Assembly: GCF_005519465.1 (NCBI RefSeq)
Contig: NZ_CP027858.1
Coordinates: 6,497,001 to 6,561,000 of the forward strand
DNA from: Streptomyces clavuligerus
Lineage (GTDB): Bacteria; Actinomycetota; Actinomycetes; Streptomycetales; Streptomycetaceae
Length of the DNA stretch: 64,000 bases
Direction of reading: 5' to 3'
This document shows, piece by piece, positions 26,170-33,609 of this stretch (its first letter is position 1; each line of letters starts with the position of its first letter). The notes beneath the pieces were generated by a model. The model was not told the origin of the DNA. It did not search any database and saw nothing but the letters and a program-made list of their open reading frames with translations. The position numbers and the translations under genes are program-made.

Positions 26170-27786
26170 CTAGGACGTGACGCGTGCCACCAGGACACAG
26201 GCGTCGTCCTCGCGGTTCTCCCAGCCGAACGCCTCCACCAGCGCACGCAGACAGCCCTGCGCGTCCCGCGCCTCCTCGAACCGCGGCGCGAGGGCGAGCA
26301 GCCGCTCGGCACCGGAGCCCACCGTGGCGCCGGTGCGCATCAGGGCGTCGGTGTGCAGCACCAGCAGATCGCCCGGCAGCAGCCGCAGTTCCGCCTGCTC
26401 GTACCGGGTGCCCGGGGCCGCGCCGAGCAGCATCCCCTCGGGCGGTGTCAGCGGACGCCCCGTCCCCCTGCGGAACAGCAGCGGGGCGGGGTGACCCGCC
26501 TGCGCCCAGGACAGGACGCGGCTCGCCGGGTCGAAACGGCAGCACACCACACTGCCCAGCGAGGGCTGGGCCGAGGTGTCCAGCAGATGGTTGAGATGGC
26601 CCAGCAGCGGCCCGGGCGCCACCCCCGCGAGACTCATGCCCCGGACCGCGCCCAGCAGCATCGCCATGGCGGACGTGGCGGCCGGCCCGTGTCCGGTGAG
26701 ATCGCCGACACCGAGCAGCGAACCGCCGTCCGGCAGGGGGAACGCGTCGTACCAGTCGCCGCCGATGAGCGCGCTGTTCCCGGAGGGGAAGTAGTGGGCG
26801 GCGATGTCGAGGGCGCCGCTGCCGTCGTCGGGGAAGGGCAGTGAGCCCTGGCCGAACGGGAGTACGGCCTCCTGGAGTTCCACCGCCAGCCGCCGCTCGG
26901 TGCGCTCGGCGTATTGACGGCGGTGGAGCGAGTCCCGGCTTTCGCGCACCGCCCGCTCGCTGCGGCGCAACTCGCTCACATCGCGGAACACCGCCCACAT
27001 GGAGGCGGTGGACCCGTCGGAGTCGAGGACCGGCTCACCCGTCATGTGCACGGTGCGCACCCGGCCGTCGGCCCGGACCATCCGGAACTCGCCGTCGATG
27101 GGCCTGCCGTCGACCAGACAGCCGGTCACCAGGGCGGTGAGCAGGGGCTGATCCTCGGCGAAGACGACCGACGGCAGCTCGTCCAGGGTCATGGGCCCGC
27201 TCAGCGGGGAGCGCCCGAGAATCCGGAACAGCTCCTCGGACCAGCGCACTTCGTCGGTGAGGAGATTCCACTCGGCGCTGCCGACCCGGCCGATCAGCGA
27301 TCCGGTGCGCTGGGCCCGGTCCGCCTCGTATCCGGCGAGCGGGTCCTCGTACGCCGATCCCGCCGAGCGCTCCGGGTGTCCTGGATGTCCCGGGTGCGCC
27401 ATGGCCGCCGGGTGGTGTCCCGGGTGCGCCGGGCCGTCCGCGGGCCCCCCGCCGGGGAACGCGTCGTGGAGTCCATCGGGGAGTCCGTCGTGGCTCCCGG
27501 TCCCGCGGCTCCCGAACGCGCCGGTCTCCCCGGAGCCGTCGGCCGGGTCCGCCAGCCCTTCCTTGAGCTGGCCGAGATGGGTGCCGAGGTCGTCGAGCTG
27601 GTGGACGGCCAGATCGCACAGGGCCCGCTGCCAGCGGCCGTGCGGATCGTCCTCGTCCAGCACGGTGTCCCGGCGTACGGCGTCCACATCGCCGCGCAGG
27701 CGGCGGGTCCGGCTGATGAGAGCGTCGACGGTGCCGCGCTCGGGAGGCTGTGAGGCGGAGGGGTCCGCGAACACATGGGACGGCAT
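26170..27786 (-). CDS. PAS-domain SpoIIE/RsbU-type PP2C serine phosphatase
   Basis: A 538-residue protein. The N-terminal about 75 residues are helical, then a His/Gly/Pro-rich linker (about 90-150; AHPGHPGHPERS). A PAS sensor domain (about 165-265) reads WSEELFRILGRSPL and FRMVRADGRVRTVHMTGEPVL. The PP2C domain (about 310-538) has GGDWYDAFPL, GVGDLTGHGPAATSAMAM and ENREDDACVLVARV with the metal-binding Asp residues. Such enzymes dephosphorylate anti-anti-sigma factors in partner-switching pathways. ATG 27786 has GGAG six bases upstream; longer frames run into the non-coding leader. Convergent with the NsdA-like gene. Confidence 0.9.
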   Translation of the reverse strand: MPSHVFADPSASQPPERGTVDALISRTRRLRGDVDAVRRDTVLDEDDPHGRWQRALCDLAVHQLDDLGTHLGQLKEGLADPADGSGETGAFGSRGTGSHDGLPDGLHDAFPGGGPADGPAHPGHHPAAMAHPGHPGHPERSAGSAYEDPLAGYEADRAQRTGSLIGRVGSAEWNLLTDEVRWSEELFRILGRSPLSGPMTLDELPSVVFAEDQPLLTALVTGCLVDGRPIDGEFRMVRADGRVRTVHMTGEPVLDSDGSTASMWAVFRDVSELRRSERAVRESRDSLHRRQYAERTERRLAVELQEAVLPFGQGSLPFPDDGSGALDIAAHYFPSGNSALIGGDWYDAFPLPDGGSLLGVGDLTGHGPAATSAMAMLLGAVRGMSLAGVAPGPLLGHLNHLLDTSAQPSLGSVVCCRFDPASRVLSWAQAGHPAPLLFRRGTGRPLTPPEGMLLGAAPGTRYEQAELRLLPGDLLVLHTDALMRTGATVGSGAERLLALAPRFEEARDAQGCLRALVEAFGWENREDDACVLVARVTS

Positions 27787-28825
27787 GTCGTACTCCGATA
27801 CAGGCGTGGCCGAGGCCAGGTCTGAGACACGGTCTGAGCAAGGGGCCGTTACGACTCTTGCACAGGGAGCGATGGGCTGTAAGCGATTCGGCGACACTCG
27901 ATACGGTGGTGCCCGAGTCATATGTCTTCGGCGCGCATTCTGATGCGCTGAATTCAGGCCATGTGACGGGCTGTTGGGTACAGGATACGCCTCGGCGCGG
28001 CGGTCCGGGACACTGCGGACACGCCCGGGCGGGGTGGAGCGGGCGGCCTGCGGGCCCCCGGGGGCCGGCCTTGGCCGGGGTGTGGCGCTCCGGGCCCGGC
28101 CGACCCCGGTGAACTGGAGTTCTGAGGGTGGCGCGGGGGAGTTGGGGTGAGGGGTGCGGCGGATTCCCCCGGACGGCGGGCCCCGGTCGCCCCGGCGCGT
28201 CGGCCCCGTGGCGGAAACCGCGCGCCCGAACGGCGCCCGGGTGTCGGCCCTCTCAGGGACCATAAAGAATCAGCCAGGACACGCCTTGGCGGGATCACCC
28301 CCCTAAGGGGCGGTCAAATGGCGTGGAATCGACCCCCCGGACGGAGGGGGACCCCCGGGGAAAGCAGTCGATCCGCCGGGGTGGTGCGGTCGGCGGCGGA
28401 GTGGGAGAAGCACGCCCGGCGCACCCTGTGCGGCCTTTTGCGGTACGACACGCCGGGTGGCGCGGGGTGACGGCCGTCTCTCGGGGCACTGTGGCCCCCG
28501 GGGAATCGGCCCCGGGCGTCCGGCCCGGCGAGGGGGCTCGGGCGACGCGCCCATGGCATATGCCCCGGGCCTGAAGAATCCGGTGTCTGAGCCAGTCGAC
28601 GGCGGTCGACGGCGGTCGGCGCGCCGGGAGCCGGGGGGCCGCGGCGGCGTCTCCCGGCCACGGCCCCCCACCCGGCGCGGTCGCCGCCGGCACCGGCGGT
28701 CGGCACCGGCCCCCGGCCCGCGCCGACCGCCCTGCCCCGGGCGGGCGCCGCGTTCCGTCCGGAGGTGCCGGGCCGCGTCCCGATCGGGGCCCGCCGGGTG
28801 CCGGGCGGGCGTCCGAACGGGCCGT
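27787..28825. other. Long intergenic region with promoter-like AT-richer segment
   Basis: About 1040 bases with no convincing gene. 27840-27990 is less GC-rich than its surroundings and probably carries the phosphatase promoter. 28255-28320 contains a CCCCTAAGGGG dyad. A short frame at 28318-28470 has G/C-ending codons in its second half but no ribosome-binding site. A GTCGACGGCG direct repeat lies near 28596-28615. Confidence 0.45.
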
Positions 28826-29419
28826 TCAGCCCTGCCCGGCGGCCGCCTCCCGGCTCAGGAAGGCCAGCCGGGCCCGCTTCTCCGGCTTGTCGATCTCCGG
28901 CCCCAGCTCGAAGCCCGCCCGGACCAGCCGGGCGAGGGCCTTCTCGTTGCGGACGTCCGGCTCCACCACGATGCGCAGCGTCGCGGGGTCGCTGAAGGCG
29001 AAGCCCGTGAACGCCCGGAGCAGCGCGCCCGTGAAGCCCCGCTGCTGCCCCCCGGTGGCACCGCCGACCAGCAGATGCACCCCGAAGTCGCCGGGCAGGA
29101 CCTCGTAGCACTCGCCGACCGGGTCGGCCGCCGGGTCGTAGGTCTGGAAGAGGGCCACCGGCTCCCCGTCCCGCAGGGCGAGAAAGGCGTGGTGGGTGGC
29201 GAGGGAGTCGACGTACGCGTAGATGTCCCGCACCTGTTCGCGGGTGTGGCCGACCATGCCCCAGTAGCGGGCGCGCTCTTCGGAGACCCAGCCGTGGACC
29301 AGGTCGGCGTCGGTGTCCGGGACCAGCCGGACGAGCCGGACGGCGCCGAAGCCGTCGACGGTCCGCTCGTACACGGCCGCGCGGGCGTGCGCGGGGGATT
29401 CAGGGGATTCAATGGACAC
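28826..29419 (-). CDS. GNAT-fold acyltransferase, siderophore-type (IucB/RhbD/MbtK-like)
   Basis: A 197-residue acyl-CoA-dependent N-acyltransferase of the group that acylates hydroxylamines or lysine-derived amines during siderophore assembly. Landmarks are VHGWVSEERARYWGMVG, DIYAYVDSL, FQTYDP, VLPGDFGVHLLVG and the C-terminal IVVEPDVRNEKALARLVRAGF. GTG 29419 has GAGGAG close upstream, and the gene overlaps the penicillin-acylase-family gene by 11 bases, so the two are coupled. The pair resembles desH/desG, described next to desferrioxamine genes; that assignment is inferred from gene pairing only. Confidence 0.82.
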   Translation of the reverse strand: MSIESPESPAHARAAVYERTVDGFGAVRLVRLVPDTDADLVHGWVSEERARYWGMVGHTREQVRDIYAYVDSLATHHAFLALRDGEPVALFQTYDPAADPVGECYEVLPGDFGVHLLVGGATGGQQRGFTGALLRAFTGFAFSDPATLRIVVEPDVRNEKALARLVRAGFELGPEIDKPEKRARLAFLSREAAAGQG

Positions 29420-31505
29420 GGTTCTCCTCGGTGAGTCGGTTCCAGTCGGTGATGACGGGGACGAGCCCGCCCGTCAGCCACAGCGGGAGCTGATCGCGCC
29501 GGTGCGGGTCGCCGTCCACTCCGGAGGCGCCGAACGGCACCACCCAGAGGCTGTTGTCACGGTCCGCCAGATCCCAGACATAGCGGGCGGCGGGACCGCG
29601 CCAGCTGTGGTCCACCACGCCTGGGAGGCTGATGGTGGAGAGCACGCAGTCGTGGTCGCCGGAGAGTCCGGGCCAGCCCCCGTCCGGCTCGGCGGGCAGG
29701 GCCTGCCAGGGGGCGAGCCGGTGCCGCTCGCCCCAGGTGGCCCCCGGGCCGTCCCCGGCCGTGACCTCTTCGAGCGCGACCTCTTCGAGCGCGGCCCGGA
29801 CCGCCGCCGGGCGGTCCAGCTCCGGCAGCGCGGTGGAGGTCAGCAACCCCTCCAGGGCGAAGGCCACCCGGGGGACGAAGGCGAGCCAGGGCCGCAGTTC
29901 GTCCGGGTGGGGCGAGTCCGCGACCCGGGCGGCCAGGGGCGCGAGCGCGGGGTCCGCCGCGATCCGCCGCACCACGGCCGAGCGCAGCTCCGCGTAGCGG
30001 GCGGCGTCCGCGCTGTCGGCGTCCATCCGGCGGTCCCAGCCGGTGAGCCGGTCCCGCAGCCGGGCCGCCCGCTCGCTCAACCCGTCCAGCGGGGCCAGCA
30101 GGGCGAGCAGCGGCCGGGCGGACTCCAGCAGGGTGTCCATGTGGATGGGGGCCATGTCCCCGGCGGTCCAGCCCGTGCGCGCGCCGAGCAGGGAGCGGAT
30201 GCGGTCGGCCCGGTGCGGCGGCGCGAACTCGACGCCGAGAGGTGTCGCGATGCCCCGCGCGTTGGCCATGACGGCGATCCCGGCCCCGGCCCCGGCCCCG
30301 GCCCGGTCGACGGCGCGGCGCGGCATCCGGTCCCAGCCCTGCCAGACATGGGCCGCCTCCCAGGCCGGGACGGGCCGCCGCCGGTTCCCGGGGTGGCGCA
30401 CCGGGACCCGCCCGGCGACCCGGTGCAGCAGCCCGCCCGAGGTGTCCGCCGCCTGGACCACGTTGACCGGCTCCGCCCAGCGGCCGAACGCCCGGTCGAC
30501 ATCGTCCACGGTCCTGGCCCGCAGCAGCGCGGGCAGGGCGTCGAAGCCGATGTCCCCGGTGACCCGGGAAGGGGTGCGCAGGCTGTAGCTCTCCGGGTCG
30601 CCGGGGCCGCCCATGACAAGGGGGCCGCGCTCGGTCTCGATCACCTCGACCGGCACCGGCTCGCCGCCCGCGACCTCGATGGTCCCGGTGTGGACCGCCG
30701 CGGGCCGCCAGCCGTCGGGGCCCAGCGCCTCCACCCCGTCCGCCCCGGTGCGCAGCCGCTCCCGGTACAGGTCCTGGTAGTCCGCCATGGCGTTGGTGAT
30801 CGCCCAGGCCACCGATCCGGTGTGCCCGAAATGGGCGATCCCGGGGACGCCCGGCACCGCCAGGCCCACCACGTCGAACTCGTCGCAGGCCAGATGGATC
30901 TGCTGATAGACGCCCAGATCCTCGATGATCCGGTGCGGGTCACCGGCGATCAGGGCGGCGCCGCTCGCGGTGCGCTCGCCGGTCACGAGCCAGCCGTTGC
31001 TGCCCGAGCCGCGCGCGTCGGTGGCGAAGAGGTCGATCGACTCCTCGCCGAGCGTCCGTGCCACCTCCTCGCGCCAGAACTTGGCGGGGAAGCCCGCGAA
31101 CAGGACATGGGCCGAGAGCCAGATGCCCAGCGGGTGCCAGGGCCGCCAGCGGCCGGGGACGAGCCCGCTCGCGGCGAACTGCGGGGCGCGCCGGGCGCCC
31201 CGGGCCAGTCCGGCGTTGACCCCGTCCGTGTAACGGGTGACCCACGCCGCCGTGGCGGGCTCCAGGCCCTCGAAGCAGCGCCGGGCCGTGTCGTCGATGC
31301 GGGCCCGGCGGGCGAAGCGGTCCCAGCCGACGGCGGAGGTGCCCAGGAAGGCGGCCGACGTGCCCTCGGCGCGGCGCCGGTCGACCTCGATCTGCCAGGC
31401 CCGGTCGACGGCGGTGGCGTACCCCTGGGCGAACGCGAGTTCGTCCGCGCCGTCGGCCCGGAGATGCGGGATGCCCCAGTCGTCGCGGTACACCTTCATG
31501 CTCAC
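29409..31505 (-). CDS. Penicillin acylase family N-terminal-nucleophile hydrolase (DesG-like)
   Basis: A 698-residue Ntn hydrolase precursor. The A-chain side has VYRDDWGIPHLRADG and FAQGYATAVDRAWQIEVDRR. The autocatalytic site is GSGSNGWLVTGERTASG, whose Ser becomes the B-chain nucleophile. Further landmarks are AGDPH, VPGVPGIAHFGHTGSVAWAITNAMADYQDLY and a C-terminal WLTGGLVPVITDWNRL. No signal peptide is seen, unlike secreted penicillin acylases. GTG 31505 or the ATG two codons later could start it. Divergent from a siderophore-interacting protein across an iron box, suggesting cleavage or exchange of an amide on a siderophore. Lactone or amide quorum-signal hydrolysis is the alternative. 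Confidence 0.88.
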   Translation of the reverse strand: MSMKVYRDDWGIPHLRADGADELAFAQGYATAVDRAWQIEVDRRRAEGTSAAFLGTSAVGWDRFARRARIDDTARRCFEGLEPATAAWVTRYTDGVNAGLARGARRAPQFAASGLVPGRWRPWHPLGIWLSAHVLFAGFPAKFWREEVARTLGEESIDLFATDARGSGSNGWLVTGERTASGAALIAGDPHRIIEDLGVYQQIHLACDEFDVVGLAVPGVPGIAHFGHTGSVAWAITNAMADYQDLYRERLRTGADGVEALGPDGWRPAAVHTGTIEVAGGEPVPVEVIETERGPLVMGGPGDPESYSLRTPSRVTGDIGFDALPALLRARTVDDVDRAFGRWAEPVNVVQAADTSGGLLHRVAGRVPVRHPGNRRRPVPAWEAAHVWQGWDRMPRRAVDRAGAGAGAGIAVMANARGIATPLGVEFAPPHRADRIRSLLGARTGWTAGDMAPIHMDTLLESARPLLALLAPLDGLSERAARLRDRLTGWDRRMDADSADAARYAELRSAVVRRIAADPALAPLAARVADSPHPDELRPWLAFVPRVAFALEGLLTSTALPELDRPAAVRAALEEVALEEVTAGDGPGATWGERHRLAPWQALPAEPDGGWPGLSGDHDCVLSTISLPGVVDHSWRGPAARYVWDLADRDNSLWVVPFGASGVDGDPHRRDQLPLWLTGGLVPVITDWNRLTEENRVH

Positions 31506-31537
31506 TGCTTCCCGTTCCCTGCTGCTTGGATCGCGCC

Positions 31538-31557
31538 TTGTTGACTCGTGTCAACAA
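31538..31557. promoter_or_regulatory. Perfect palindrome, probable operator
   Basis: TTGTTGAC-TCGT-GTCAACAA has perfect 8-bp arms and lies 33 bases upstream of the penicillin-acylase-family start. The TTGAC-N4-GTCAA core is the style of a dimeric repressor site. The repressor is not in the window. Confidence 0.65.
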
Positions 31558-31579
31558 TGTGAAACGCGCCAACGTCGAT

Positions 31580-31598
31580 TTAGGTTAGGCTGGCCTAA
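31580..31598 (+). promoter_or_regulatory. Iron box (DmdR1/IdeR-type operator)
   Basis: TTAGGTTAGGCTGGCCTAA matches the 19-bp Streptomyces iron-box consensus (TTAGGTTAGGCTAACCTAA) except at two positions. It lies between the divergent siderophore-interacting protein and acylase/acetyltransferase genes, so iron-replete repression of one or both directions is expected. Confidence 0.85.
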
Positions 31599-31698
31599 CT
31601 TAATGCACGGGTGTTCGGTCGACAAACCGGGGGCTCCCGGGATGTAACGGGACTCAAGGAAGACGCGGCGGGACTCAAGGGAAGGGAGTGGCGGCGCG

Positions 31699-32424
31699 AT
31701 GGGGCATGGCTGGGAGGGCGTGGTACTCAAACTGCTGCGCGGCAAGGACTTCACCTTCACGGTGACCGGGGCCGAGCAGGTCACGGACCGCTTCCGGCGG
31801 GTGCGTCTGACCGACGGCGGGATGCTGGCGAGGACCGGGGTCCACCCCACCATGTGGGTCCGGATCTGGTTCGACAACGGGGGCAGGCCCCATCAGCGCG
31901 CCTACACCCTCGTCGACCCGGACCCCGTCGCGGGGACCTTCAGCCTGGAGTTCGCCCTGCACGACGGGTGCGCCAGCGACTGGGCCCGCGCCGCGCGGCC
32001 CGGCGACACGGTGGAGGCCACCCTCCAGGGCACCGGGTTCACCGCCCCCGCGCCACCGCCCGGACGGCTCCTCGTCGTCGGCGACCCGGCCTCGCTCCCG
32101 GCGGTCAACTCCCTGCTGGACGCCTTCCCGGGGGTGCCCGCGACCCTCTGGTTCGAGACCTCGCACCGCTCGGACGAACGGCTGCCGATCCGGCTCGACG
32201 ACACCGTCCACGACGTGCGCCGCGTCCCGCGCGAGGACGGCGGCCGCCGACTGGTGGACGAGGTCGTCTCCGCCCTCCCCGCCCTGCTGGACGGCTGCGC
32301 GGACCCCTATCTCTGGATCGCCTGCGACACGGCGACGACCCGTGCCCTGGCCGGGTACGCCCGCAAGGAGCTGGGGCTCCCCAAGGAGCGTGTCGACGCG
32401 CTCGGTTACTGGCGGGCCGCCTGA
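31699..32424 (+). CDS. Siderophore-interacting protein (FAD-binding ferric-siderophore reductase)
   Basis: A 241-residue SIP/ViuB-family flavoprotein that reduces ferric siderophores in the cytosol to free Fe2+. The FAD-binding motif is HQRAYTLVDPDP (family R-x-Y-T), followed by FALHDGCASDWARAARPGD and a NAD(P)H-binding half (RLLVVGDPASLPAVNSLLD). The C-terminus LGYWRAA is the usual end for the family. The iron box at 31580-31598 lies about 100 bases upstream. It corresponds to desF in desferrioxamine neighbourhoods, which fits the DesG- and DesH-like genes opposite. Confidence 0.92.
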   Translation: MGHGWEGVVLKLLRGKDFTFTVTGAEQVTDRFRRVRLTDGGMLARTGVHPTMWVRIWFDNGGRPHQRAYTLVDPDPVAGTFSLEFALHDGCASDWARAARPGDTVEATLQGTGFTAPAPPPGRLLVVGDPASLPAVNSLLDAFPGVPATLWFETSHRSDERLPIRLDDTVHDVRRVPREDGGRRLVDEVVSALPALLDGCADPYLWIACDTATTRALAGYARKELGLPKERVDALGYWRAA

Positions 32425-32551
32425 CCGGCCGGTGACACGGGTGCGGGCGGCCCGGCGGGGCAGGTATCGGAGGGTGCCGGGCCCCCGGGACCCGGTGGCC
32501 GGGACCCGGCGGCGCGGCCTGCGGTCCCGCCGTCCGTCAAGGGAGCCCCCG

Positions 32552-32977
32552 ATGTCCTCCGCCCCCCGTTTCGTCCTGCGCAGTCTGGTGATCGACTGTG
32601 CCGACGCCCACCGTCTCGCCGCGTTCTGGGCCGATCTCCTCGGCTGGACGGTCCGGGCGAGCGAGCCCGACTGGGTCCAGCTCCGTTCGCCCGACGGCTC
32701 CCTCGGTCTGTCGTTCCAGACCGAGGCGGAGTACGCGCCGCCGAGCTGGCCCGAACGGCCGGGGCGGCAGCAGAAGATGCTGCATCTGGACATCCAGGTC
32801 GACGATCTCGACGCGGCGGTCCGGCACGCGCTCCGGCTCGGCGCGACCGAGCCCGCCGAGCCCTCCGGGTGCACCGGGTCCTCCGGGCCCGGCGGTCCTG
32901 AGGGATCCGGCGATCTGCGGGTCCTGCTCGACCCCGCCGGCCACCCCTTCTGTCTGTTTCTTCATGTTGTGTCATGA
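32552..32977 (+). CDS. VOC superfamily (glyoxalase/bleomycin-resistance fold) protein
   Basis: A 141-residue protein with two beta-alpha-beta-beta-beta halves: LRSLVIDCADAHRLAAFWAD with LGWTV, and KMLHLDIQVDDLDAAVRHALRLGAT with VLLDPAGHPFCLFL. This is the glyoxalase_6-type arrangement common in actinobacteria. A Gly/Ser/Pro-rich insert (about 105-120) interrupts the second half, a small oddity. ATG 32552 has GGGAG six bases upstream. Metal and substrate are unknown; not evidence of bleomycin resistance. Confidence 0.85.
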   Translation: MSSAPRFVLRSLVIDCADAHRLAAFWADLLGWTVRASEPDWVQLRSPDGSLGLSFQTEAEYAPPSWPERPGRQQKMLHLDIQVDDLDAAVRHALRLGATEPAEPSGCTGSSGPGGPEGSGDLRVLLDPAGHPFCLFLHVVS

Positions 32978-33021
32978 AATAAGGCTGCACATCCATGTAT
33001 TGAGACGGTAATGAATCACCC

Positions 33022-33050
33022 CATGACCATCTGACCTGCGAATGTAATAC
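33022..33050 (+). promoter_or_regulatory. Promoter for a probably leaderless mRNA
   Basis: TAATAC (33045-33050) is a good -10 element with a weak TGACC-type -35 near 33024. The ATG of the next gene is only 7 bases beyond the -10, so transcription would begin at or next to the start codon. The surrounding 80 bases are unusually AT-rich and no ribosome-binding site is present. Confidence 0.55.
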
Positions 33051-33057
33051 TCCCTCC

Positions 33058-33555
33058 ATGAGTTCGCATATGACAGATGGGGTGAGTGCGCTCCCCATGG
33101 ACGCCCTGCGCGTGGTCCGGGCGACGGCGGCGGACAGCGACCGGCTCACCGCCATGGTCCGGGGCGCCCGCGCCTACGAGGGGGAGTACGCCGCCATGGT
33201 GGCCGGGTACCTGGTGGAACCCGCGTACATCGAGGCCCACCCCGTCTTCCTCGCCGTGGACGGGCGCGGCACCCTGCTGGGCTTCTACTCCCTGCTGCTC
33301 GGCGGCGCCGAGCTGGATCTGATGTTCGTCGCCGACGGGGCCCAGGGGCTCGGCATCGGCCGTCGGCTGATCGTCCATATGCTCGGTGAGGCGCGCGCGG
33401 CGGGCCTCACCTCCGTGCGCGTGGTCTCGCACCCGCCGTCCGAGGGCTTCTACCGCAGTGTGGGCGCCGAGCGCGTCGGTGTCTCCCCGGCCCAGCCCCC
33501 CAAGGTCACCTGGGAACGGCCCGAGCTGGTCTTCCCCGTCCCCGCACCGGGCTGA
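33058..33555 (+). CDS. GNAT family N-acetyltransferase
   Basis: A 165-residue acetyl-CoA-dependent acyltransferase. Motif A is LDLMFVADGAQGLGIGRRLIVHML, with the pyrophosphate-binding Q/G-x-x-G-x-G/A loop in GAQGLGIGRRL. Motif B is VVSHPPSEGFYRSVGAERVG. Target unknown. ATG 33058 was chosen on the basis of the adjacent -10 element (leaderless); an internal ATG at residue 14 (MDALRVVRAT) also begins the fold and cannot be excluded. It ends at a strong hairpin shared with the convergent secDF gene. Confidence 0.85.
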   Translation: MSSHMTDGVSALPMDALRVVRATAADSDRLTAMVRGARAYEGEYAAMVAGYLVEPAYIEAHPVFLAVDGRGTLLGFYSLLLGGAELDLMFVADGAQGLGIGRRLIVHMLGEARAAGLTSVRVVSHPPSEGFYRSVGAERVGVSPAQPPKVTWERPELVFPVPAPG

Positions 33556-33564
33556 CCCGCGGAA

Positions 33565-33599
33565 CGCCGGGGTCCGGTCCTGCTGGGCGGACCCCGGCG
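33565..33599. terminator. Bidirectional terminator, 12-bp perfect stem
   Basis: CGCCGGGGTCCG and CGGACCCCGGCG arms around an 11-base loop, between the convergent GNAT and secDF genes. Confidence 0.85.
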
Positions 33600-33609
33600 C
33601 CCCGCCGGA

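Noticed and set aside
28318..28470. Short plus-strand frame starting MAWNRPPGRRG as a small gene
   Set aside because: No ribosome-binding site, mixed codon bias in its first half and no recognisable similarity; left as intergenic.
29409..31505. Beta-lactam biosynthesis or penicillin degradation locus
   Set aside because: The family name is historical. Neighbours are iron and siderophore genes with an iron box, and no beta-lactam genes are present.
32552..32977. Bleomycin or fosfomycin resistance protein
   Set aside because: The VOC fold is shared by very many unrelated enzymes and no resistance-specific residues or neighbours are present.
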